23,980 nt of DNA from Clostridia bacterium (lineage in GTDB: Bacteria > Bacillota > Clostridia > TANB77 > CAG-508). Within the stretch, counting starts at the first letter, position 1, and each line of letters starts with the position of its first letter. The DNA lies in NCBI GenBank assembly GCA_900754085.1, contig CAAEBO010000048.1, forward strand, positions 1-23,980, in the 5' to 3' direction. Positions 14,749-21,184 of this stretch are shown in pieces. The notes beneath the pieces were generated by a model. That model saw nothing but the letters and a program-made list of their open reading frames with translations, made no database searches and had not been told where the DNA came from. The translations under genes were made by a program, and so were the position numbers.

Positions 14749-15012
14749 ATGGAAGTTTTAAAAATCTCATCAAAATCAAACCCTAATTCAGTTGCAGGAG
14801 CAATAGCAGGTTTGGTAAAAGAAAATAGTAAGGCAGAAATGCAAGCAATAGGTGCAGGAGCTTTAAATCAAGCTGTAAAAGCAGTAGCAATTGCCAGAGG
14901 ATTTGTAGCACCAGCAGGAGTAGATTTAGTATGTATACCTGCATTTGCAGAAGTTCAAGTAGAAGGAGAAGATAGGACTGGTATGAAGTTAATAATCGAG
15001 TCTAGAAAATAG
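14749..15012 (+). CDS. spoVS: Stage V sporulation protein S
   Basis: SpoVS is a small Alba-like protein needed for timely passage through mid-sporulation in Bacillus; its molecular role is still unclear. The 87-residue sequence follows the family almost throughout: MEVLKISSKSNPNSVAGAIA, GAGALNQAVKAVAIARGFVAPAGVDLVCIPAF and the closing GMKLIIESRK. The start has a TAGGAGG ribosome binding site 6 bases upstream. It forms its own short unit, with a terminator directly after it, downstream of ymdB. Its presence suggests an endospore-forming lineage, although spoVS also occurs in some non-spore-formers. Confidence 0.97.
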   Translation: MEVLKISSKSNPNSVAGAIAGLVKENSKAEMQAIGAGALNQAVKAVAIARGFVAPAGVDLVCIPAFAEVQVEGEDRTGMKLIIESRK

Positions 15013-15020
15013 AATATATA

Positions 15021-15056
15021 AGGGGGCTTTGTTTATGAAAGTCCTCTTTTTGTTTT
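15021..15056 (+). terminator. Rho-independent terminator of spoVS
   Basis: AGGGGGCTTT (15021-15030) pairs with AAAGTCCTCT (15038-15047) including two G-T pairs, with a 7-base loop, followed by TTTTTGTTTT. Confidence 0.8.
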
Positions 15057-15101
15057 AGTATATTAATAAGATTTAGCCTTATATTTTATATATAAAATAC
15101 C

Positions 15102-15130
15102 TTGAAAAAAATATAAAATTAATATATTAT
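15102..15130 (+). promoter_or_regulatory. SigA-type promoter of the substrate-binding protein gene
   Basis: TTGAAA (15102-15107) and TATTAT (15125-15130) are 17 bp apart. Confidence 0.55.
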
Positions 15131-15164
15131 AAGGAAGTAAAAAACAGATAATGGAGCGTAAGAA

Positions 15165-16760
15165 ATGAAATCAAATGTAATGAAATATATTTTTTTTATA
15201 GCGGTTATTATAATAGTAGGTTTAGCAACTTATATTATTTATGAAGACAATAGTAAAAAAGAAGAAAAGAGTAATAATCAAATAGCAGAAAAAACTACTC
15301 AAACTATTACAGACTTAAGAATGGAAATTGTAAATTATGAAACAATAAATCCACTGTTAAGTAATAATAGAAATGTACAAGAAATAGCCAAATTAATATA
15401 TGAGCCATTAATAGAGTTAGATGAAAATTATAAATTAAAACCATGTTTAGCCAAAGAATGGGCAAAATCTGGGGATATGTCATATGTAATAAAATTAAGA
15501 AATAATGTAAAATGGCAAGATGGAACAGCTTTTACTGCTCAAGATGTAAAATATACAGTAGAAATATTAAAACAAATAAATTCTATATATAGCTATAACG
15601 TACAACATATTACAAGTGTAGATGTAATAGATAATTATAGCATAAGAATAAATTTAGACACAGTAATACCTTTTTTTGAATATAATTTAATATTTCCAAT
15701 AATGTCTAGTACATATTTAGCAGGCGAAGATATTTATAATACACCTAAAAATAATACACTAATTGGAACAGGTATGTATAAAATAGAATCAAATGCAGAT
15801 AGAACAATGGTACTAAAAAAGAATATAAACTGGTGGCAAATTACAGAAAAAAATGCAAAAGTAGATACTATAAATGTAAATAAATATTCATCAATGGGAG
15901 AAGCATATAATGCTTTTAAATTAGGAAATATAGATATATTAACAACAGAAAATACAAACATAGAAGAAAATATTGGTACAATTGGATATAATAAAAAAGA
16001 ATATTATGGTAGAAGACATGATTTTATAGCTTTAAATACAGCGGATAATTTATTAAGTAGATGGGAAGTAAGAAAAGCAATATCATGTGCAATAGATAAA
16101 AGTAGTATAGTAACAAGTGTATTTGGAGGCAAATATTATATTGCAGATAATCCGCTAGATTATGGTAATTGGGTATTTGACCAAAATAGTAGCAGTGCTG
16201 GATATAATCCAGACCAAGCTAAGCAAGTGCTAATAGATAATGGATGGTCATATAAAAATGGAAATTGGCAAAAAGTAGAAGATTATAAAACAATAAAACT
16301 AAATATAAATCTTACAGTAAATGCAGATAATGGAATACAAGTAGCAGTTGCAGACATAATTAAAGCTAGTTTAGAAAATGTAGGAATTCATGTAAACATT
16401 GCTAAACTTAATACAGATAGATTTAAAACAGCACTAAATAATAGAAACTATGGAATGATAATAAGTGGAACCAATAGTTCTTTATCACCTAGTTTAATAA
16501 CTTATTTTGGATCAGGAAATTTAGCGAATTACCAAAATGAAGAGGCAAATAAGTTATTAAATGAATTATTAAGTTTAACAGATGAAAATAAGATAAAAGA
16601 AGATACAAATAGATTATTACAAATATATAAAGACGATGTTCCATATATAAGTTTATACTTTAATAAAGTGAATGTTGTATATAGTACAAGTTTAGTAGGA
16701 GAAATAAAGCCAAATCAGTATAATATTTTTTATGGAATAGAAAATTGGTATAGAAGATAA
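15165..16760 (+). CDS. Membrane-anchored ABC transporter substrate-binding protein, family 5
   Basis: The protein resembles OppA/DppA-type binding proteins (SBP_bac_5), which capture peptides or nickel outside the cell for an ABC importer. Family marks include the N-terminal NPLLSNNRNVQEIAKLIYEPL, LRNNVKWQDGTAFTAQDVKYT, and a C-terminal region with DVPYISLYFN. Most Firmicute relatives are lipoproteins, but there is no lipobox cysteine here. Residues 7-25 form an uncleaved-looking membrane anchor, followed by a short Lys/Asn/Glu linker. No permease or ATPase gene lies beside it, so it must work with a transporter encoded elsewhere or serve as a sensor. The start is supported by ATGGAGCG about ten bases upstream. 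It has its own promoter and ends right before the recA promoter without an evident terminator. Confidence 0.88.
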   Translation: MKSNVMKYIFFIAVIIIVGLATYIIYEDNSKKEEKSNNQIAEKTTQTITDLRMEIVNYETINPLLSNNRNVQEIAKLIYEPLIELDENYKLKPCLAKEWAKSGDMSYVIKLRNNVKWQDGTAFTAQDVKYTVEILKQINSIYSYNVQHITSVDVIDNYSIRINLDTVIPFFEYNLIFPIMSSTYLAGEDIYNTPKNNTLIGTGMYKIESNADRTMVLKKNINWWQITEKNAKVDTINVNKYSSMGEAYNAFKLGNIDILTTENTNIEENIGTIGYNKKEYYGRRHDFIALNTADNLLSRWEVRKAISCAIDKSSIVTSVFGGKYYIADNPLDYGNWVFDQNSSSAGYNPDQAKQVLIDNGWSYKNGNWQKVEDYKTIKLNINLTVNADNGIQVAVADIIKASLENVGIHVNIAKLNTDRFKTALNNRNYGMIISGTNSSLSPSLITYFGSGNLANYQNEEANKLLNELLSLTDENKIKEDTNRLLQIYKDDVPYISLYFNKVNVVYSTSLVGEIKPNQYNIFYGIENWYRR

Positions 16761-16768
16761 AAAAAGTA

Positions 16769-16796
16769 TTGACAAAAAAATAAATTAGTATATAAT
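16769..16796 (+). promoter_or_regulatory. SigA-type promoter of recA
   Basis: A perfect TTGACA (16769-16774) and perfect TATAAT (16791-16796) are separated by 16 bp, starting 8 bases after the upstream stop codon. Confidence 0.85.
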
Positions 16797-16800
16797 AAAA

Positions 16801-16814
16801 CAAACGTATGTTCA
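16801..16814 (+). promoter_or_regulatory. LexA (DinR) SOS box
   Basis: CAAACGTATGTTCA matches 12 of 14 positions of the Gram-positive LexA consensus CGAACRNRYGTTYC. It begins 4 bases after the recA -10, over the expected start of transcription, an ideal place for a repressor. This is a strong sign of SOS control of the recA operon. Confidence 0.8.
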
Positions 16815-16828
16815 TAGGAGGAAAAAGA

Positions 16829-17920
16829 ATGAGTGAAGAAAACTTAGAGAGAAAAAAAGCGTTAGAAGTAGCAATGGGGCAAATAGAAAAACAATTTGGA
16901 AAAGGCTCTTTAATGAAATTAGGAGAATTTAAAGCAATGGAAGTAGAAGCAATACCAACAGGAGCTTTAAGTTTGGATATAGCTTTAGGAATTGGAGGAG
17001 TTCCAAGAGGAAGAATTATAGAGATATATGGTCCAGAATCATCTGGTAAAACAACATTAGCATTACATATAATAGCCGAAGCACAAAAAATGAATGGAGA
17101 GGCAGCTTTTATAGATGCAGAACACGCTTTAGACCCAGTGTATGCAAAACATTTAGGAGTAGATATAGATAATTTATTAGTATCACAACCAGATACAGGT
17201 GAACAAGCTTTAGAAATAACAGAAGCATTAGTAAGAAGTGGAGCATTAGATGTAATAGTAGTAGACTCAGTAGCAGCGTTAGTTCCAAAAGCAGAAATAG
17301 ATGGAGATATGGGAGATTCTCATATGGGTCTACAAGCAAGATTAATGTCACAAGCATTAAGAAAATTAGCAGGGGCAATAAACAAATCTAAAACAGTTTT
17401 AATATTTATAAACCAATTAAGAGAGAAAATTGGAGTAATGTTTGGAAATCCAGAAACAACAACAGGAGGTAGAGCTTTAAAATTTTATGCTTCTGTTAGA
17501 ATGGATATAAGAAAAAGCGAAAATATTAAACAAGATGGAGAAATAACAGGAACTAGGGCGAAAGTAAAAGTTGTAAAAAATAAAGTTGCTCCACCTTTTA
17601 GAGAAGCAGAATTTGACATTGTATATGGAAAAGGTATTTCAAGAGAAGGAAATATTTTAGATATGGCAGTAAATTTAGACATAATAGAAAAAAGTGGTTC
17701 TTGGTTTAGCTATGATGGAAATAGAATAGGACAAGGTAGAGAAAATGTCAAAAAATATTTAAAAGAAAATCCACAAATATTAGAGGAAGTAGAAAAGAAA
17801 GTAAGAGACAACTTTGAAAAAGCTTTCGAAAAAAGTTTAGGTGATGAAGAAAATAACGACGATGATGATTTAGTAGTATTAGTAGAAGATGAAGAAAAAC
17901 CAAAGAAAAGCAAAAAGTAA
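16829..17920 (+). CDS. recA: RecA recombinase
   Basis: RecA forms filaments on single-stranded DNA, drives homologous strand exchange and triggers LexA self-cleavage. The Walker A motif GPESSGKT is at residues 68-75; other hallmarks are IDAEHALDP, VVDSVAALVPKAEIDGDMGD, the L2-loop region FGNPETTTGGRALKFYAS and the acidic Asp/Glu-rich C-terminal tail. An ATG at 16808 is in frame, but it lies inside the SOS box and before the TAGGAGG ribosome binding site (16815-16821), so the true start is the ATG at 16829, giving 363 residues. It heads a tight run with recX, scpA, a DUF2953 gene and ytfJ, and is expected to be induced by DNA damage. Confidence 0.98.
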   Translation: MSEENLERKKALEVAMGQIEKQFGKGSLMKLGEFKAMEVEAIPTGALSLDIALGIGGVPRGRIIEIYGPESSGKTTLALHIIAEAQKMNGEAAFIDAEHALDPVYAKHLGVDIDNLLVSQPDTGEQALEITEALVRSGALDVIVVDSVAALVPKAEIDGDMGDSHMGLQARLMSQALRKLAGAINKSKTVLIFINQLREKIGVMFGNPETTTGGRALKFYASVRMDIRKSENIKQDGEITGTRAKVKVVKNKVAPPFREAEFDIVYGKGISREGNILDMAVNLDIIEKSGSWFSYDGNRIGQGRENVKKYLKENPQILEEVEKKVRDNFEKAFEKSLGDEENNDDDDLVVLVEDEEKPKKSKK

Positions 17921-17929
17921 GGAATGAAA

Positions 17930-18364
17930 ATGTATAGTATAGAAGAATTTGATAAGCAGAAAACTAAAATATTAAAATATATTATGTATAAAAAAAGGAC
18001 AGAAAACGAAATTAGAATAAAATTTAATACTATAGATGAAGATTTATTAGAAGATAGTATAGAATACTTAAAAGAAGCAGGCTATATAAATGATAAAGAA
18101 TATATAGAAAGATCTGTTGCAGAATTTAAAAATCTAAAAAATATGTCTATTAAAGAAGTAATATATAAATTGTATTCTAAAGGAATAAAGAAAGATACAT
18201 TAGAAGATTATGTAAGTAATCATATAGAAGAATTAGAAGAATACGAAAAAAAATCTGCTGAAAATATTATAAACAAAAAAATAAATAATATGGAAAAAGA
18301 AGAGATAATAAATTATTTATTACGAAAAGGCTATAAAAAAGACAATATAAAAATTGAGGAGTAA
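17930..18364 (+). CDS. recX: RecX regulatory protein
   Basis: RecX modulates RecA by binding and capping or inhibiting its filament. The 144-residue protein is all-helical with the three-helix repeats of the family, seen in YKKRTENEIRIKF, YLKEAGYINDKEYIERSVAEF and the C-terminal YLLRKGYKKDNI. Sequence identity is low, as usual for RecX, but its position directly after recA is diagnostic. An ATG at 17924 abuts the AAGGA ribosome binding site that overlaps the recA stop; the ATG at 17930, six bases later, is the better start. The 9-base gap implies coupling with recA translation. Confidence 0.93.
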   Translation: MYSIEEFDKQKTKILKYIMYKKRTENEIRIKFNTIDEDLLEDSIEYLKEAGYINDKEYIERSVAEFKNLKNMSIKEVIYKLYSKGIKKDTLEDYVSNHIEELEEYEKKSAENIINKKINNMEKEEIINYLLRKGYKKDNIKIEE

Positions 18365-18370
18365 ATAATT

Positions 18371-19126
18371 ATGGCAAATATGTTAATGTTCGAAACAAAT
18401 AGATATGCAATCAAAATAGACAATTTCGAAGGACCATTAGATTTACTATGTCATTTAATAGACAAGAATAAAATGGAAATATATGATATAAAGATAAATG
18501 AAATAGCAGATCAATATATAGAATATTTAAATCAAATGGAAGAAATGAACTTAGATATAGCGAGTGAGTTTCTAATAATGGCTTCAACATTAATCTATTT
18601 AAAATCAAAAAGCTTATTACCAAAGCAAGATGAGGAAGAAGAGGAGCTTACAGAAGAAGAACTTATACAAAGAATTATAGAATATAAAAAATATAAAGAA
18701 ATTATAAAAAAATTAAGAGTAAATTATGAAGAAAATTCTAAAATTTTTTTCAAGATGCCAGAGCAAATAGAACTTCCAAAAAAACAGATAGAAAAAGCTT
18801 ATGAAAAAGATTTAATTCCAAATTTATATAAAAAACTTTGGGATAAAAATAAAGAAAAAATAAATAAGAATGCAGAGAATATACAAAAAATAGCAATAAC
18901 AGAAAGTTATACAGTTACAAGCAAAGTGAAAGAGATGTTTAAAGCATTAATAAAAAATAATAAATTTGTATTTAATAAATTATTTTCAATAGAAGAACAT
19001 AATAAACAAGAAGTTGTAACAGCTTTTAGTGGACTACTAGAAATGTCAAAAAGAGATAAAGTAAATACGAAACAAGAAGATTTGTTTGAAGACATAATAG
19101 TAGAGAAAAAGAAAAAAATAGTATAA
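18371..19126 (+). CDS. scpA: Segregation and condensation protein A
   Basis: ScpA is the kleisin that bridges the SMC dimer and recruits ScpB, compacting and separating chromosomes. The family N-terminal signature FEGPLDLLCHLIDKNKMEIYDI (about residues 19-40, usually with LLLHLI) and MASTLIYLKSKSLLP (about 70-84) are clear, followed by an acidic linker and a C-terminal winged-helix-like region. Length (251 residues) is usual. GAGGAG (18356-18361) overlaps the end of recX and serves as its ribosome binding site, so the genes are co-transcribed. In most Firmicutes scpB follows directly; here the next gene is instead a DUF2953 protein. Confidence 0.95.
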   Translation: MANMLMFETNRYAIKIDNFEGPLDLLCHLIDKNKMEIYDIKINEIADQYIEYLNQMEEMNLDIASEFLIMASTLIYLKSKSLLPKQDEEEEELTEEELIQRIIEYKKYKEIIKKLRVNYEENSKIFFKMPEQIELPKKQIEKAYEKDLIPNLYKKLWDKNKEKINKNAENIQKIAITESYTVTSKVKEMFKALIKNNKFVFNKLFSIEEHNKQEVVTAFSGLLEMSKRDKVNTKQEDLFEDIIVEKKKKIV

Positions 19127-19142
19127 ATAAATAAAATTTGGA

Positions 19143-19182
19143 AAAAATACTAGCAAAGAGGTGTAACTATGCTAGTATTTTT
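19143..19182 (+). promoter_or_regulatory. Hairpin enclosing the ribosome binding site and start codon of the DUF2953 gene
   Basis: AAAAATACTAGCA (19143-19155) pairs perfectly over 13 bp with TGCTAGTATTTTT (19170-19182). The 14-base loop carries GAGGTG, the ribosome binding site, and the ATG (19169-19171) spans the loop-stem border. A T-rich stretch follows, so the same element could act as a terminator after scpA. Confidence 0.75.
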
Positions 19183-19753
19183 ATTTGTATTATTAATAAT
19201 TTTAAGTAGTATAATACTTTTACTAGCTTTAACCAGTATACAAATACAGATAAATAATTTAATAATAAAAAATAACAAAAAAGAAGATGGAGAAGTAAAA
19301 ATAGTATTAAAATTATTAAAAATAATACCTTATTTTGAAATAGATGTACTAAATAGTAAATTTATAAAAAAAGAAATAACACTAAAAAAACATCCAAGAT
19401 TAAAAAATAAAATTTCATTAAAAAAATTAATAGAAATTGCAGACCTAGAAGAACTTTATGTTAAATTAAATTTACAAAGTGAAAATTTAATTTTTCTTAC
19501 ATTTGCTACAGTACTAGTATCAACAATACTATCAATTATATTTGCACAAAACCTACTAACAGAAGAGGAAGGAAAATATAGTGTTAATATGCAGTTTGGT
19601 AATAACACGAAATATGAACTTTATATAACAAGTATATTAAATATAAAAATTATACATATTATAAGTGTAATGTGTGAAAATTTAATAAAAAGGAGAGTTG
19701 ATATTAATGCCAGAAAATCCTATAGAAGGTCTTATGAATACAACCATGAATAG
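19169..19753 (+). CDS. DUF2953-type membrane protein
   Basis: The protein starts with a hydrophobic segment (about residues 1-24), continues with a basic, mostly extended domain (VKIVLKLLKIIPYFEID) and has a second membrane segment (about 107-127). This layout, and position between scpA and ytfJ, match the DUF2953 family found beside ytfJ in Clostridia and Bacilli, whose function is unknown; the sequence match itself is weak. The gene occupies the slot where scpB is often found, but nothing in it resembles the ScpB winged helices. Its start codon lies in a strong hairpin and its last 47 bases overlap the start of ytfJ, which ensures coupling. An involvement in sporulation is inferred from context alone. 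Confidence 0.75.
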   Translation: MLVFLFVLLIILSSIILLLALTSIQIQINNLIIKNNKKEDGEVKIVLKLLKIIPYFEIDVLNSKFIKKEITLKKHPRLKNKISLKKLIEIADLEELYVKLNLQSENLIFLTFATVLVSTILSIIFAQNLLTEEEGKYSVNMQFGNNTKYELYITSILNIKIIHIISVMCENLIKRRVDINARKSYRRSYEYNHE

Positions 19754-20207
19754 TATTAAAGATATGGTAGATGTTAATACAATAATAGGAAAGCCAATAG
19801 AAACTAAAAATGGAATTATTATTCCTTTATCTAAAGTAACATTTGGATTTGCTTCAGGTGGAAGCGAGTTTAATAGTGAAACAATAGATAATTATAATAA
19901 AAAAGAAAAAGAAGAATCTATAGAATATAAACTGCCATTTGGAGGAGGAAGTGGAGCTGCAGTTAATATAAGTCCAATAGCATTTTTAGTAGTACAAAAT
20001 GAAAATGTAAAACTATTACCAATAGAACATACATCTTCTGTAGATAAATTATTAGATTATGTGCCAGATGTAATGGAAAAAGCGAATGAATTAATTAATA
20101 AATGTAATAAAAAAGACAGTAGTACGAAAAAAGAAAAAATAATAAAAATAAAGAGACCATTTGAATACGAAACAAATATAGTTTCCGAAGAAATGGAAGA
20201 TGACTAA
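19707..20207 (+). CDS. ytfJ: Sporulation protein YtfJ (GerW family)
   Basis: YtfJ/GerW is a forespore protein needed in Bacillus for normal germination with some nutrients. The 166-residue protein shows the family marks: MENPIEGLM-like start, IGKPIETKNGIIIPLSKVTFGFASGGSEF (about residues 29-57), and the glycine-rich FGGGSGAAVNISPIAFLVV. The C-terminal tail is variable and Lys/Glu-rich. A TTG at 19698 is in frame, but AAAAGGAGAG (19687-19696) is best spaced for the ATG at 19707. It overlaps the upstream DUF2953 gene by 47 bases, is the last gene of the recA-led run, and ends in a perfect hairpin. Confidence 0.93.
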   Translation: MPENPIEGLMNTTMNSIKDMVDVNTIIGKPIETKNGIIIPLSKVTFGFASGGSEFNSETIDNYNKKEKEESIEYKLPFGGGSGAAVNISPIAFLVVQNENVKLLPIEHTSSVDKLLDYVPDVMEKANELINKCNKKDSSTKKEKIIKIKRPFEYETNIVSEEMEDD

Positions 20208-20236
20208 AAGAAGCAAATTCTAATAATTTGCTTCTT
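20208..20236 (+). terminator. Terminator at the end of the recA-ytfJ run
   Basis: A perfect 12-bp stem (AAGAAGCAAATT at 20208-20219 with AATTTGCTTCTT at 20225-20236) has a CTAAT loop. Only a short T-containing sequence follows. Confidence 0.7.
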
Positions 20237-20241
20237 AATAC

Positions 20242-20269
20242 TTGCATAAAAAATGAGATATGATAAAAT
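20242..20269 (+). promoter_or_regulatory. SigA-type promoter of the second HD gene
   Basis: TTGCAT (20242-20247) and TAAAAT (20264-20269) are 16 bp apart with an extended TGA before the -10. Confidence 0.6.
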
Positions 20270-20288
20270 TTCTTAGGAGGTAGTACAA

Positions 20289-21071
20289 ATGAATATAGAT
20301 ATAAAAAACGCAAGAATAGAATTTAAAAATTATGTAAAAGATTATAATCCAAATGACCCAAAAATTGCATTAAAAATTGCTCATATAGAAAGAGTTAGCC
20401 AAAAGGCAAAATTAATATCAGAAAACTTAAAATTAGAGGAAGAAGATGTTAAACTTGCAGAACTAATAGGAATCTTACATGATATTGGAAGATTTGAGCA
20501 AATAAGAAAATATAATACCTTTATGGATAAAGATAGTGTTAATCATGCAGCATATGGTGTGAAAGTGTTATTTGAAGATGGATTAATTAGAAAATTTGTT
20601 GTAGACGATAAATATGATAATATAATAAAAAAAGCAATATTAAATCATAATAAAGGTTATTTAGATATAGACAAAAATTTAAATGATAAAGAATTATTAC
20701 ATACTAAAATAATAAGAGATGCAGACAAACTAGATATATTTAAAGTTTTAAACATAGAGAATATGAATGTACTTTATGGAGATGATGTAGAAAAACAAAG
20801 TATAAATAACGAAGTTTACAGGGAATTTTTTGAAGATAAATATATAAATTATAAAAATATAAATTCTGGGTTAGACTTGGCAATAGCACATTTTGCATAT
20901 GTATATGACTTTAATTATAAATTTACATTAAGTAAGATAAAAGAGGATAAAGTTCTTTGTAATTTATATAATAGATTTAATAAGATAAATAACGAATCTA
21001 AGGAAAAATTAAATAAAGTGTATGTACATGCTAAGAACTATTTAAATAAAGAATTAGAAGAGGCAATATAA
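20289..21071 (+). CDS. HD-domain phosphohydrolase, 260 residues
   Basis: The protein has the classic HD metal site: H32 (in IAHIERVSQKA), the H64-D65 pair (LHDIGRFEQ), a further His at H86 (NHAAYGVKVLF), H120 (AILNHNK) and D144/D146 (IRDADKLDI). It therefore is a probable metal-dependent phosphohydrolase or phosphodiesterase acting on a nucleotide or other small phosphate ester; the substrate is not predictable. It has no signal peptide or membrane segment and is unrelated in layout to the large HD protein at 771. TAGGAGGTAG precedes the ATG. It is a single-gene unit with its own promoter and faces the dacF gene, with a long palindrome between them. Confidence 0.88.
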   Translation: MNIDIKNARIEFKNYVKDYNPNDPKIALKIAHIERVSQKAKLISENLKLEEEDVKLAELIGILHDIGRFEQIRKYNTFMDKDSVNHAAYGVKVLFEDGLIRKFVVDDKYDNIIKKAILNHNKGYLDIDKNLNDKELLHTKIIRDADKLDIFKVLNIENMNVLYGDDVEKQSINNEVYREFFEDKYINYKNINSGLDLAIAHFAYVYDFNYKFTLSKIKEDKVLCNLYNRFNKINNESKEKLNKVYVHAKNYLNKELEEAI

Positions 21072-21086
21072 TTAAAAATTAACAAC

Positions 21087-21175
21087 TAAAAGCGAATGCA
21101 TTCTTGAAATAAACCAAACTTATTAGATTTTTTTCTAATAATTGTGGTTGCTTTCATTTATAGCATTCGCTTTTA
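21087..21175. terminator. Long imperfect palindrome between converging genes
   Basis: The outer stem is a perfect 13-bp inverted repeat, TAAAAGCGAATGC (21087-21099) with 21163-21175. Further in, TGAAA and AACCA on the left pair with TGGTT and TTTCA on the right, and TTATTAGA (21120-21127) pairs with TCTAATAA (21134-21141) round a T6 loop. It probably ends both transcripts, but it is longer than a normal terminator and lacks a clean outer T-run. A small palindromic mobile element is an alternative. Confidence 0.6.
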
Positions 21176-21184
21176 TAATTAAAT

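Noticed and set aside
19169..19753. Possibility that this gene is a diverged scpB
   Set aside because: Its two membrane segments and lack of winged-helix features do not fit ScpB; layout and position fit DUF2953.
771..21071. Possibility that the HD proteins, YmdB and the unknown genes form a defence or cyclic-nucleotide signalling island
   Set aside because: They are scattered among core genes with separate promoters, and no cyclase, effector or nuclease partner is adjacent.
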